The notes beneath the pieces are model-generated. The model saw only the letters and a list, made by a program, of their open reading frames with translations. It had not been told where the DNA came from and did no database searches. From Anaerofustis stercorihominis (GTDB lineage Bacteria > Bacillota > Clostridia > Eubacteriales > Anaerofustaceae), in contig NZ_SPHL01000007.1 of NCBI RefSeq assembly GCF_005844425.1, forward strand, positions 30,107 through 64,616: DNA of 34,510 bases, read 5' to 3'. Every line of letters starts with the position of its first letter. Positions within the stretch are counted from its first letter, which is position 1. Shown here in pieces: positions 16,489-24,657 of the stretch. Made by a program: the position numbers and the translations under genes.

Positions 16489-16508
16489 ACCATATCAAAA
16501 GATATGGT
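16489..16508 (-). terminator. Terminator of the tRNA-Lys genes
   Basis: An 8-bp stem ACCATATC (16489-16496) / GATATGGT (16501-16508) followed by T7 on the minus strand, 15 bases past the CCA end of the second-transcribed tRNA. Confidence 0.85.
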
Positions 16509-16523
16509 AAATGGGCAAAAAAA

Positions 16524-16599
16524 TGGTGACCCATCGGAGATTCGAACTCCGGACACCTTGATTAAAAGTCAAGTGCTCTGCCAACTGAGCTAATGGGTC
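16524..16599 (-). tRNA. tRNA-Lys (anticodon TTT)
   Basis: A 76-base tRNA with encoded CCA. The acceptor GACCCAT pairs with ATGGGTC; the anticodon arm is CTTGA-CTTTTAA-TCAAG with anticodon TTT, and the T arm is CGGAG-TTCGAAT-CTCCG. It is identical in sequence to the gene at 16704-16779. A consensus promoter lies 24 to 52 bases upstream. Confidence 0.97.
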
Positions 16600-16622
16600 A
16601 CTTAATATTTGACAGCTTAATT

Positions 16623-16651
16623 AGTATACTAAAACATTATAAATTTGTCAA
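16623..16651 (-). promoter_or_regulatory. Promoter of tRNA-Lys copy at 16524
   Basis: A perfect -35 TTGACA (16651-16646), a 17-base spacer and -10 TATACT (16628-16623). It is nearly the same as the promoter of the other copy. Confidence 0.85.
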
Positions 16652-16703
16652 TACTAAATTTTAAATTTATTTATATAATTTTCAATCACTTTTGACAAAA
16701 AAA

Positions 16704-16779
16704 TGGTGACCCATCGGAGATTCGAACTCCGGACACCTTGATTAAAAGTCAAGTGCTCTGCCAACTGAGCTAATGGGTC
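16704..16779 (-). tRNA. tRNA-Lys (anticodon TTT), second copy
   Basis: Identical to the copy at 16524-16599, including the encoded CCA. A short T run directly follows the CCA on the minus strand but no hairpin terminator lies between the copies, so read-through into the next tRNA is likely. Confidence 0.97.
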
Positions 16780-16804
16780 ACTTAATTAATCTGACAGCTT
16801 AATT

Positions 16805-16833
16805 AGTATACTAAAACATACAAATATTGTCAA
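16805..16833 (-). promoter_or_regulatory. Promoter of tRNA-Lys copy at 16704
   Basis: A perfect -35 TTGACA (16833-16828), a 17-base spacer and -10 TATACT (16810-16805). From 16834 to 17068 the DNA is AT-rich with no other feature I can support. Confidence 0.85.
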
Positions 16834-17068
16834 TACTTTTTTATTTTTTTTATAAAATTTTTATTTATATATATTATTTTACTAAAATGTCGAGTTTTAT
16901 TCATATATTTATTATCTTTTAAGAATCCCTGTTATTTTGTACATTTAAGCATTATATGACTTCTCTCATTAAAACATTTTATTTATTATTAATTTATAAA
17001 AAAGTTTATAAACCTATGGAAATCAAAATAATAATTATTATAATTTATATAAATAAAAGGAGAAAGAT

Positions 17069-17674
17069 ATGAATTATTTAAAATATAGAGAACATAAGGG
17101 AAAAGAATATTTTGATTTTCCAAATGACTACTGCGTAATCGATATTGAAACCACAGGGCTTGACTCTGAATATAATGAAATAATAGAAATAGGTGCACTT
17201 AAAATAAGAGCAACTAAGATAAGTGATGAATTTTCAATTTTGGTAAAACCTCAAAAAGAAACTATTTCTGAACAAATACAAGAGCTAACAGGTATTGATA
17301 ACGAAATGATTAAAGATGCTGCTAACATAAAAGATGCAATACTTAAGTTTAATGATTTCGTTGGAAAAGATATTTTAGTCGGACAAAACGTTAATTTTGA
17401 TATAAATTTCTTATATGATAATTATGAAAAAAATACAAATTTTTATCTTAGTAATGATTATGTAGACTTACTTAAAATATCAAGAAAAATAAGTCCTGAA
17501 TTTGAAAATCATAAACTTGAAACAATACTAAAAAAATTAAATATACAAAGAGACCAAAAGCATAGAGCCTTATCTGACTGTATAGACACATATCACTGTT
17601 TTGAAAAATACAGAAATATTATTTTAGAACAATATGGTGATATAAATATGTATAAAATGATTTTTAACTTATAA
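17069..17674 (+). CDS. DnaQ-like 3'-5' exonuclease (DEDDh)
   Basis: A 201-aa stand-alone exonuclease of the DEDDh (DnaQ/PolC epsilon-like) class. Exo I is DIETTG with Asp 25 and Glu 27, Exo II is VGQNVNFDINFL near 111-122, and Exo III is HRALSDCIDTY with His 165 and Asp 170, all in the expected order. There is no polymerase or helicase domain, so it is not PolC itself; it could act in repair or RNA turnover. AAAGGAG precedes the ATG. It is a single gene with a perfect palindromic terminator after it. Confidence 0.9.
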   Translation: MNYLKYREHKGKEYFDFPNDYCVIDIETTGLDSEYNEIIEIGALKIRATKISDEFSILVKPQKETISEQIQELTGIDNEMIKDAANIKDAILKFNDFVGKDILVGQNVNFDINFLYDNYEKNTNFYLSNDYVDLLKISRKISPEFENHKLETILKKLNIQRDQKHRALSDCIDTYHCFEKYRNIILEQYGDINMYKMIFNL

Positions 17675-17677
17675 AAA

Positions 17678-17699
17678 AGAACATACATATGTATGTTCT
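17678..17699 (+). terminator. Bidirectional terminator (exonuclease / lipoprotein)
   Basis: A 22-base perfect palindrome, stem AGAACATAC / GTATGTTCT around ATAT, with A and T runs outside, between two convergent genes. Confidence 0.85.
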
Positions 17700-17719
17700 T
17701 TTATTTATAAATTTACTTT

Positions 17720-18334
17720 TTAAAAATAATCGTTAATATTATTGTTTACATCATTCATATCGCTCATCGCATCGGAAAATAATTCATCCATAGCAGAATT
17801 CATATTATCTATATTCCAAACACCATCTTCTTTACTCATAATAAAAGTAACAGTTTTTTCAACAGAAGTGTCTTTTTGTGCAGCATCGTTTATTTCATTT
17901 GTAAAATTATCCATTATTTTATTTGTTATATCACTTGTTGAAGCCGATAAATTATTTTTAAACCATGAAATGGTGTCTTTAACTGCTTGCTCATAGATGT
18001 TTCCAAAATCAACCATATAGAATGTAACTTTTCCTGTAGCCGTATCTCCGTTTTCTTCAACACTTACTACTTTATAATCAAGATTTTTATAAAGAGCCAA
18101 CATAAATTCATCTAAACCACTTGATTTAAAATATTGGAAATCATCTCCTAAAAATTCTTTATAATCTTCATCAACTTCTTCCCCGTTTATATATTTTTCC
18201 AATACTTTATCTTCATCCTTACAGCACATAACATCCAAGTACGATGTTAAAGACTCCTCTGCACTTGGTCCTCCACAACCTGTAAATCCGAACATAATAA
18301 AAATCGCCATAATTAGTGCCATTATCTTTTTCAT
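17720..18334 (-). CDS. Secreted lipoprotein, function unknown
   Basis: A 204-aa lipoprotein. The signal peptide MKKIMALIMAIFIMFGFTGCGG has its lipid-attachment Cys near residue 20. The mature part is acidic, with a VSVEENGDTATGKVTFYMVDFG beta segment and a KTVTFIMSKEDGVWNID strand ending in Trp. This layout is common in the DUF5105/DUF4878-like lipoproteins of Firmicutes, which I suggest only as a fold class. A GTG 3 codons upstream is in frame, but AGAAGGTGG fits the ATG at 18334. The promoter is the extended -10 TGTTATAAT near 18371-18379. Confidence 0.8.
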   Translation of the reverse strand: MKKIMALIMAIFIMFGFTGCGGPSAEESLTSYLDVMCCKDEDKVLEKYINGEEVDEDYKEFLGDDFQYFKSSGLDEFMLALYKNLDYKVVSVEENGDTATGKVTFYMVDFGNIYEQAVKDTISWFKNNLSASTSDITNKIMDNFTNEINDAAQKDTSVEKTVTFIMSKEDGVWNIDNMNSAMDELFSDAMSDMNDVNNNINDYF

Positions 18335-18370
18335 AATTTCCACCTTCTTTCTTATACTTTAATTGTAAAT

Positions 18371-18379
18371 ATTATAACA
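18371..18379 (-). promoter_or_regulatory. Extended -10 promoter of the lipoprotein gene
   Basis: On the minus strand TGTTATAAT, with TATAAT at 18376-18371, lies 37 bases upstream of the start. The -35 is poor, as expected for an extended -10. It is divergent from a similar TGTTACAAT (18466-18474, plus strand) that serves the 83-aa gene. Confidence 0.55.
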
Positions 18380-18501
18380 CAATAAATTTAAACGTTACCA
18401 AATTATATTATTTTTTTACAAATATTTATAATATTTTATATTTTTATAAAGTTTTTTCCTTTTTATGTTACAATTATAAAAACGTCTACAGGGGTATAAA
18501 A

Positions 18502-18753
18502 ATGATAAATAATGTAATAAAAGTTATAGAAGATTATTTAAATAAAAAAACAGAAAAAAATATTTTCAAAAATAAAATACACAAACTAATAGACAAAAAT
18601 CAAGAAACATTATACAAAGAAGATGAAGAAATTGCGGATTTAATAACATACGAACTTATAGAAATATGCAACAAAGACATTGAAGACGATGATAAATTCA
18701 AAGAAGAAATAAGTGCAATATTTGAAGAAATAAAAATCATAATAGAATTATAA
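18502..18753 (+). CDS. Hypothetical acidic protein, 83 aa
   Basis: A small soluble protein, almost wholly helical and strongly charged, with clusters such as KEDEEIADLITYELIEI and NKDIEDDDKFKEEI and no Cys pair or span. I do not recognise a family. CAGGGG precedes the ATG, TGTTACAAT at 18466-18474 is a plausible extended -10, and a strong terminator follows, so it is a well-formed single-gene unit. Confidence 0.7.
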   Translation: MINNVIKVIEDYLNKKTEKNIFKNKIHKLIDKNQETLYKEDEEIADLITYELIEICNKDIEDDDKFKEEISAIFEEIKIIIEL

Positions 18754-18755
18754 AA

Positions 18756-18777
18756 AGAGAATGCAATAACATTCTCT
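18756..18777 (+). terminator. Bidirectional terminator (83-aa gene / nucleoside kinase)
   Basis: An 8-bp stem AGAGAATG (18756-18763) / CATTCTCT (18770-18777) with A and T runs outside, between convergent genes. Confidence 0.85.
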
Positions 18778-18780
18778 TTT

Positions 18781-20430
18781 TTACTCATACAAACTTCCAC
18801 CGATAAATTCTTTTAACAATGATACCCCGGGAATAAACTCTTCAGATTGTATCTCTTTAAACAAAGATAAAAAATCAATAAGGTGTTTTGCTTCGTAATA
18901 ATATTTATTATTTTGTTTTATCTGTGATAAAAGAGGAAGAGCATATTTTTTAAGTACAGGAATTTCATAAATTAAAGTTGAATTAATTATATAATCAGCC
19001 TCTTCTCTATAAGGAACAATGTTTATCTTTTCTCCTTCCCTTACATCTTCCCACATGCTTATAGTATCACAAGCACTGTTACCTCTAAAATGTGCATCTC
19101 TTACAATTCTTCTTAACATTCTTATTTTTGATGTTGTAATCCTATTATATTGGTCTATTCCCATAACTGTTAACGGTGCAATATATATTTTAAATTTTTT
19201 GCTTTCTACAATATCTAAGGTAAGACGTTCATTAAGTCCATGAATACCCTCAATAATAATTGGATTATGCTCGTCAACTTTTATTTTTCTTCCAATTTTT
19301 CTTCTTTTCCCGCTTTTAAAATCAAATACAGGTATACTAACCTCTTCTCCCCTTATAAGTCTTATTAAATGTTCATTAAATAAAGGGATATCAATTGCTT
19401 CTATTGATTCATAAAGAGGTTTACCCTCTTCATCTCTTGGTGTAAATTCTCTATCTAAAAAATAATCATCAAGTCCTATTGTAACAGGACTTAAGCCTCT
19501 TGCCATAAGATGCGTTTTAAGCCTTTTTGAAGTGGTTGTTTTACCTGAAGAAGATGGTCCTGCTATTAATATAATTCTTTTTTCATTTTTTGAAGTAATA
19601 ATTTTATCGGCAGCTTTAGCAATTAAATATTCGTGTCTTGCCTCACTTGCCAAAATAAGTTCTTCGCATTCTCCGTCTTCTATCTTTTTATTTAAAGATG
19701 CAATATTTATTACATTAACATCTTTTAACCATTTATCAAATGCTTCATACTCCTTAAATAATTTAGGATTATCATAAAATTTATGAAGCTTATTAGGATG
19801 AAGTTTATCGCATCCAAGCAAAACTGCCCCATGATTGTATTTTATTATATCAAAAACCTTCAAATATCCCGTAGATGGTAATAAATCACCATAGAAATAC
19901 CCATAACAATCACCTAACTCATACAAGGTCAAAAGACTTTTATCATCCAAATAGTCAACGACTTCTTTATTTGTTAAAAAAATATTTTTATTTATTGATT
20001 CTTTCATTTCCTCTTTTGTAGTTTTTAATTTCACAATAGGAAGATTTAAATCTATAAATTCTCTCATTTTTTCTTTTAGCTTTAAAATATCATCTTCAGA
20101 TAAATCACTTTCATCTTTATATTCAAAAAAAATACCGCCTCCAATAGAATATCCTATGGAAACCTCTCTACTTTTAAAAACTTTTTTTGAGCTTACAGCA
20201 AGTAAAAACAGTAAAGTTTTTTCATAAATTTTTTTACCTAAAAACGTGTTAAGATAAACAAAATTAAAATCACAATCTTCTTTAAAATGATAATTCAAAC
20301 TTTCAACTTCATTATTAACAAGACCCCCCACAATCAAGTCTTTTTTTTCACTTAAACTAGCAAGGTCTTTAATGGTTATGTCTTCTTTTATATTTAAAAT
20401 TTTTTTATTATCAAATTTTATCCTTATCAT
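18781..20430 (-). CDS. Nucleoside kinase with TGS-like N-terminus and uridine-kinase domain
   Basis: A 549-aa two-part protein. Residues 1-60 form a TGS-like ubiquitin-fold start, residues about 65-250 resemble the second additional domain of threonyl-tRNA synthetase, and residues about 280-500 are a phosphoribulokinase/uridine kinase P-loop domain with Walker A GPSSSGKT at 291-298 and DDYFLDREFTPRDEEGKPLYE. This architecture is common in Clostridia and is usually annotated as nucleoside kinase or uridine kinase; the substrate has not been shown here. It starts one base after recU, as the last gene of the operon, and its stop abuts a shared terminator. Confidence 0.88.
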   Translation of the reverse strand: MIRIKFDNKKILNIKEDITIKDLASLSEKKDLIVGGLVNNEVESLNYHFKEDCDFNFVYLNTFLGKKIYEKTLLFLLAVSSKKVFKSREVSIGYSIGGGIFFEYKDESDLSEDDILKLKEKMREFIDLNLPIVKLKTTKEEMKESINKNIFLTNKEVVDYLDDKSLLTLYELGDCYGYFYGDLLPSTGYLKVFDIIKYNHGAVLLGCDKLHPNKLHKFYDNPKLFKEYEAFDKWLKDVNVINIASLNKKIEDGECEELILASEARHEYLIAKAADKIITSKNEKRIILIAGPSSSGKTTTSKRLKTHLMARGLSPVTIGLDDYFLDREFTPRDEEGKPLYESIEAIDIPLFNEHLIRLIRGEEVSIPVFDFKSGKRRKIGRKIKVDEHNPIIIEGIHGLNERLTLDIVESKKFKIYIAPLTVMGIDQYNRITTSKIRMLRRIVRDAHFRGNSACDTISMWEDVREGEKINIVPYREEADYIINSTLIYEIPVLKKYALPLLSQIKQNNKYYYEAKHLIDFLSLFKEIQSEEFIPGVSLLKEFIGGSLYE

Positions 20431-20431
20431 A

Positions 20432-20968
20432 TCACTTCTCCTTTAACTGCAAATATTTGCTTATTCCTTCAAGATAATGAATAGGATATTTATGATCTAA
20501 ATATACCTTCAATTCCTTATTAAACGCATCATAGGGTATAGATTTTCTTCCACCATTCATTGCATTATTATAATACTTTATTAGGGTTTTTATATCTAAA
20601 ATAAAATATTCATCAAAAATTTTAAAATGGACAAGTAAGAATGCAATGCCGCCTTGCATATCAAACTTATCCATAAATTTCACTTGATGTTCATGTATAT
20701 TTGCAATGGGAAGACTTTTCCCAGATATTTCTTTTGCATCGAAGCAAACAGGTATACCTTGAATATTACCTATATAATCAACTGTACTTTTTTCATCAAA
20801 ATAAGCAAGAGATATTACGCCTCGTTCATTATCAAGCCTAACAGGCTTTATTGCCGTAGGAATCTTTTGAACGACAGCCAAATCATCATCAAAATATATC
20901 TTATTGGTTCTGTTTATTAAATCCTCGAATTCGCTTCCTCGAAGACCTCTGCTTTCCCAGTACCCCAT
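20432..20968 (-). CDS. recU: Holliday junction resolvase RecU
   Basis: A 178-aa RecU-family resolvase that cleaves four-way junctions during recombination and chromosome segregation in Firmicutes. It has the family start WESRGLRGSEFEDLINRTN, QKIPTAIKPV near 34-43, the catalytic block STVDYIG...CFDAKE with Asp 64, Asp 77 and Lys 79, and NIHEHQVKFM with GGIAFLLVHF downstream. The length is slightly short of the Bacillus protein (about 206 aa) because it lacks an N-terminal extension. In many Firmicutes recU is paired with a penicillin-binding protein; here it is followed by a nucleoside kinase and preceded by a membrane protein. Confidence 0.93.
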   Translation of the reverse strand: MGYWESRGLRGSEFEDLINRTNKIYFDDDLAVVQKIPTAIKPVRLDNERGVISLAYFDEKSTVDYIGNIQGIPVCFDAKEISGKSLPIANIHEHQVKFMDKFDMQGGIAFLLVHFKIFDEYFILDIKTLIKYYNNAMNGGRKSIPYDAFNKELKVYLDHKYPIHYLEGISKYLQLKEK

Positions 20969-20984
20969 TTTCTCTCCTTGTTAA

Positions 20985-21875
20985 TTATAATTTTTCGTTA
21001 TTTCTTCTTTTTACTCTTATATTCTTTCTTTCTTTTTTTCTCTTCTTATATTTTTTCTGCTTATAAATATATACCCCTAAAGACACAAAAACAGCTAAAA
21101 TTAGTATCCCGCCAATAAAATATGAAAATACAATTGCAGTATTATTCGTACTATCCTCTTGATTTTGTACTTGTGTATTTTCAGTATTTTGTGTATTTGA
21201 AGTTGTAGTTTTTTCTTCTTGTTTAGTTATAGTTGTAAGTTCTGTTTGTGTTGGAATATATACATCAGTTATCTCATAAGACTCAATTATTTTATTTATT
21301 GTAGATTTATTTTCTGACATATCAGCCATATATGAATCTATTTGTAGAATATAAAGCCCCCCATTATTAACAGTAAGATAATATTCACCTTCACTTTTTA
21401 CGCTTTTGCCTTCATAAGAGCATTTCCATGCAGGTATCCCGCTAATGGTAGTTTTACTTATCTTATAATTATAACTGCTTTTAGCATCGTCTAATATATC
21501 TTTAAAATAATTATTTATATAATCTTCACTATTCCAAGTATCTTTTACAAAATCACTTTCTATATAAACTTGTTTTCTAAGTAACTCTTTATTAGATAAT
21601 TTATTACTTTTTAAAACCTCCTCATATACATCACCATATGAAATTCTAACCGTTAAATTAAAATTTACAGGAAATTCTCTTGCATTTTCACTTATTTTTT
21701 CCATATCACTTTTTGCAGAAGAAGGAATTTTAAAACTCATATGTAAATCTTCATTTGAATAGGAAACAAATTTTTCTGCACCTAAAATATATGGTGTTAC
21801 TATACTTAATATCATAAAAAAAACTAACAAGCCTACAATTATTCTTGCAATTAATTGTCTGGTTTTAGATTTCAT
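20985..21875 (-). CDS. Membrane-anchored extracellular protein, function unknown
   Basis: A 296-aa protein with an N-terminal span (about 9-31), an extracellular domain (35-205) of beta-strand character (YLTVNNGGLYILQIDSYM), a Thr/Gln/Asn-rich linker (about 208-243) and a second span (about 246-271) followed by a very basic tail (KQKKYKKRKKERK and RVKRR). Such an outside domain held on a flexible stalk is typical of envelope sensors or PsbP-like proteins, but I cannot name it. AGGAGGG precedes the ATG. It heads an operon with recU (16-base gap) and the nucleoside kinase. Confidence 0.75.
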   Translation of the reverse strand: MKSKTRQLIARIIVGLLVFFMILSIVTPYILGAEKFVSYSNEDLHMSFKIPSSAKSDMEKISENAREFPVNFNLTVRISYGDVYEEVLKSNKLSNKELLRKQVYIESDFVKDTWNSEDYINNYFKDILDDAKSSYNYKISKTTISGIPAWKCSYEGKSVKSEGEYYLTVNNGGLYILQIDSYMADMSENKSTINKIIESYEITDVYIPTQTELTTITKQEEKTTTSNTQNTENTQVQNQEDSTNNTAIVFSYFIGGILILAVFVSLGVYIYKQKKYKKRKKERKNIRVKRRNNEKL

Positions 21876-21903
21876 ATTACCCTCCTAATAGATACTATTG
21901 ATA

Positions 21904-21932
21904 ATGATATCATATTTATTTTTTTTTATCAA
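21904..21932 (-). promoter_or_regulatory. Promoter of the membrane protein-recU-kinase operon
   Basis: TTGATA (21932-21927), a 17-base spacer and TATCAT (21909-21904). The -10 lies inside the palindrome ATGATATCAT (21904-21913), and further TTGATA/TATCAA elements flank it, so a dimeric regulator is possible. Positions 21960-22110 are AT-rich with nothing else seen. Confidence 0.6.
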
Positions 21933-22112
21933 TAATATCAATATTGATTAATATATAGAATAAATCATATAATAAAAAGCAATAATTTTAAATATAAACA
22001 ATATATTTTTTTTAATTTTCAGTTTAAATTCAATTTTTGTTTTAGATAATTTTAAATTTAGTTTTCCCTAAACAAATTTCTAACAAATCAATCTTTCCCA
22101 ATAAAACAAAAA

Positions 22113-22145
22113 AGCTACAATCCTTTAAATAAAAGGACTGTAGCT
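22113..22145 (-). terminator. Terminator of the alcohol dehydrogenase gene
   Basis: A 14-base stem with one mismatch (AGCTACAATCCTTT / AAAGGACTGTAGCT, 22113-22126 and 22132-22145) followed by T6 on the minus strand. Confidence 0.85.
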
Positions 22146-22167
22146 ATGTAAAAAGAAATTATGGATT

Positions 22168-23211
22168 TTATTCCCAAGGTTTCAAAACAACTTTAATAGC
22201 TTCACCTGTTTTAACTAAGTCGATACCTTTTTTGATATCTCTTAAAGGAATAACGTGTGTGATAAATTTAGTAGCATCAATTTTACCTGTTGTGATAAGT
22301 TCGATAGCTTTTCTAAATACTGATGGAGCATAAGCATATCCACCGTATAATACTAATTCTTGGTAGTGAATTAAGTTAGAGTCAAAAGCTACGTGGCAGT
22401 TATCTTTTGGTAGACCACCGAATAAAATAACTTTTCCTCTTGGTTTTAATAAATGAGTAGCTTCAACTTGAACAGAACCTACTGGGCAAGCTGTAATAAC
22501 AACGTCTGCACCGATACCATCTGTTTCTTGCATAACGAAATCATGTAAATCACCTGCAACTGGGTTTACGAAATCATCAGTTGTTGAGAATCTTGTTGCC
22601 ATATCAAGTCTATGTTCGCTTGGTTCTGAAATAATAACTTTTTTAGCTCCTCTTGCTTTTGCAACTGCACTATGTAAGTTTCCTAAAGGACCGGCACCGA
22701 TAACAACAACAACATCGCCTTCTTTAACATTAGCAAAATCTTGTGTAGAGTAAACACTTGATAATGTTTCAGCTAAAGGAATTAAGTCTAAGTTAAATCC
22801 TTCTGGAACTTCTACGATACCATCATCTGTACAACAATCAGCTGGGATTGGAACGTATTGAGCATATCCACCAGGCATTTCTGAACCTAAAAGTTTTTTG
22901 TTGATACAATGGTTTTGTAAACCATTTTTACAGAAATAACATTCACCGCAAAGTTTGATAAGTGGATTTAGAACTACTCTTTCTCCTGCTGGATATTTTT
23001 CATTATCACTTTTTTCAATAACACCTGCAACTTCATGACCTAAAATATGAGGAGGTGTAACATCTTTATGACCAGAACCAAATGTTCTAATATCTGATCC
23101 ACAAAGACCTACTGCTTCAACCTTTACTAAAATACCACCTTCTGGACATTCAGGTGTTTCAACGTTTTCTAAACCAAAATCATTTGGTCCTCTAAATACG
23201 ACTGCTTCCAT
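22168..23211 (-). CDS. Zinc-dependent alcohol/polyol dehydrogenase (MDR family)
   Basis: A 347-aa medium-chain dehydrogenase with two zinc sites. Catalytic ligands are Cys 37 (GLCGSD), His 59/Glu 60 (GHE) and Glu 148; the structural site is Cys 88, 91, 94 and 102 (CGECYFCKNGLQNHC). The Rossmann glycines VIGAGPLGNL lie near 172-181, and Glu in IISEPSEHR suggests NAD preference. Sorbitol, threonine and butanediol dehydrogenases share this layout, so the substrate is open. An upstream in-frame ATG at 23286 is ignored because AAGGAG sits just before the ATG at 23211. It is a single gene with its own promoter and terminator. Confidence 0.9.
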   Translation of the reverse strand: MEAVVFRGPNDFGLENVETPECPEGGILVKVEAVGLCGSDIRTFGSGHKDVTPPHILGHEVAGVIEKSDNEKYPAGERVVLNPLIKLCGECYFCKNGLQNHCINKKLLGSEMPGGYAQYVPIPADCCTDDGIVEVPEGFNLDLIPLAETLSSVYSTQDFANVKEGDVVVVIGAGPLGNLHSAVAKARGAKKVIISEPSEHRLDMATRFSTTDDFVNPVAGDLHDFVMQETDGIGADVVITACPVGSVQVEATHLLKPRGKVILFGGLPKDNCHVAFDSNLIHYQELVLYGGYAYAPSVFRKAIELITTGKIDATKFITHVIPLRDIKKGIDLVKTGEAIKVVLKPWE

Positions 23212-23268
23212 TATAATATTCTCCTTAAAATTAATTTTTTTATTTGTTTTATTTTTTTTGTTGAATTG

Positions 23269-23277
23269 ATTATAACA
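23269..23277 (-). promoter_or_regulatory. Extended -10 promoter of the alcohol dehydrogenase gene
   Basis: TGTTATAAT on the minus strand, with TATAAT at 23274-23269, lies 58 bases upstream of the ATG. The region upstream (23316-23374) holds two imperfect palindromes that may bind a regulator. Confidence 0.55.
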
Positions 23278-23358
23278 CAAAGTCAAGCAGAATAAAATAT
23301 ATAAATTAAAACTTTTGTAACTTGATAAGGTTTACATTTTAATTTTTTAATTTTAGCA

Positions 23359-23374
23359 TGTTACAAATGTCACA
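23359..23374. promoter_or_regulatory. CRP/FNR-type operator candidate
   Basis: TGTTACAAATGTCACA matches the TGTGA-N6-TCACA pattern of CRP-family proteins at 9 of 10 positions. It lies between the divergent dehydrogenase and spmA. A second, looser inverted pair TGTAA...TTACA lies at 23316-23336. This is pattern matching only. Confidence 0.3.
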
Positions 23375-23406
23375 TTTTGCATTTTTTAAGGAGGTAAATA
23401 AAATAA

Positions 23407-23988
23407 ATGTTAAAAAAAATCTGGTATTTCCTTATTCTATTTTCGGTAATATTTGGAATTTTTACAGGTAAAACAGAAAATATCGCAAATGCATTTTCAA
23501 GTGCAGGACAAGATTGCGTAAAAATATGTTTTTCTCTAATTGGAACAATGTGTTTTTGGAGTGGAATGATGGAAATAATAACAAAAAGCAAATTAACAGA
23601 TAAAATAAATACTGTTTTCAATCCACTTATCAATCTATTATTTAATGACATAAAGAAAGATAAAGAAGCTTCAAATGCCGTTATTTTAAACCTTTCCGCA
23701 AATTTTTTAGGTCTTGGCAATGCTGCCACACCTCTTGGAATAGATGCAATACACAAAATGAATAAACTTAATACAAAAAAAGATACCCTAAGCGATGATA
23801 TGATTATGTTCTTGATTTTAAACACAACATGCCTACAACTTCTCCCAACCTCTATATTTGCTTATAGAATTTCATTTGGCTCAAAAAATCCAACCATAGT
23901 ATTTCTTCCTATTTTGATTTCAACACTATTTACAACTATTATCGGTATTGTTCTTGCGAAATTATTTAAAAGAGGCAGAAAATGTTAA
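23407..23988 (+). CDS. spmA: Spore maturation protein A
   Basis: A 193-aa membrane protein of the nucleoside-recognition (Gate) family, about five spans. The segments CFSLIGTMCFWSGMMEII near 41-58 and NLSANFLGLGNAATPLGIDA near 95-114 are characteristic of SpmA. In Bacillus SpmA and SpmB act in spore-core dehydration; non-sporulating relatives can retain the pair, so it signals lineage more than a present ability to sporulate. AAGGAGG lies 12 bases before the ATG at 23407, a little far but with no better start. It overlaps spmB by 7 bases. Confidence 0.92.
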   Translation: MLKKIWYFLILFSVIFGIFTGKTENIANAFSSAGQDCVKICFSLIGTMCFWSGMMEIITKSKLTDKINTVFNPLINLLFNDIKKDKEASNAVILNLSANFLGLGNAATPLGIDAIHKMNKLNTKKDTLSDDMIMFLILNTTCLQLLPTSIFAYRISFGSKNPTIVFLPILISTLFTTIIGIVLAKLFKRGRKC

Positions 23989-24506
23989 ATTTCATATCTT
24001 CTTTTGTAATTATTTCAATAATTTTAGGTGTTTTAACCTATGGAATGGTAAAAAATATTGATATTTATGCGACATTTGTAATAGGTGCAAAAAAGGGGCT
24101 AAAAACCACTTTAAACATTTTTCCGTTCCTTTTGACATTCATAATAAGCGTAAATATTTTTAAAGAAAGCGGGCTAAGCGATTTTTTAATTTCTATTCTT
24201 TCCCCTATTTGCAATATATTCCATTTTAAAAGTGAGTTACTACCTTTGATGATATTTAGACCAATTTCAGGCTCAGGAGCCAGTGCAATTCTTTGCGATA
24301 TATTTAAAGTATACACTCCCGATTCTTTTATCGGACTTACCGCAAGTATAATGATGGGTTCTACTGAAACAACTTTATATGTTTTAAATGTATATTTGTC
24401 AAATGAAAAAATAATAAATCTAAGATATGCACTTAAAGCATGTCTTCTTGCGGATTTTTTTGGATTTTTAATGGCTTATATTATATCTTTATTGTTTTTT
24501 ACATAA
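23982..24506 (+). CDS. spmB: Spore maturation protein B
   Basis: A 174-aa partner of SpmA, also of the Gate family, with about five spans. The hallmark RPISGSGASAILCDIF lies near 93-108, then GLTASIMMGSTETTLYV near 118-134. The ATG lies within the spmA end (7-base overlap) behind AGAGG, so the two are translationally coupled. No hairpin terminator follows; the next 27 bases lead into the repeat array before the glycosyltransferase gene. Confidence 0.93.
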   Translation: MLNFISSFVIISIILGVLTYGMVKNIDIYATFVIGAKKGLKTTLNIFPFLLTFIISVNIFKESGLSDFLISILSPICNIFHFKSELLPLMIFRPISGSGASAILCDIFKVYTPDSFIGLTASIMMGSTETTLYVLNVYLSNEKIINLRYALKACLLADFFGFLMAYIISLLFFT

Positions 24507-24533
24507 ATATTTTTTTAGTTTTTTTAAAGAAAA

Positions 24534-24571
24534 TTAACAACATATTAACAAAAATTAACATTCTCTTAAGT
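24534..24571 (+). promoter_or_regulatory. Four direct repeats, Pho-box-like response-regulator site
   Basis: TTAACA at 24534, 24545 and 24555 and TTAAGT at 24566 are spaced 11, 10 and 11 bases apart, one DNA turn each. PhoP-type (OmpR-family) regulators bind such TT(A/T)ACA repeats. The array ends 21-26 bases before two possible -10 boxes, TATGAT (24592) and TATATT (24597), with no good -35, as is usual for activated promoters. The start codon is at 24658. Confidence 0.65.
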
Positions 24572-24657
24572 TACGTTTTTAAGGCTTTTTTTATGATATA
24601 TTGTGTTTAAAGAAATTAAAAATTAAATTACATATCATATAAAAAGAGAGGGAAAAA

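Noticed and set aside
21894-21912. Fur box (GATAATGATATCAT)
   Set aside because: The left half fits GATAATGAT, but the right half does not give ATCATTATC; the symmetry is that of ATGATATCAT alone.
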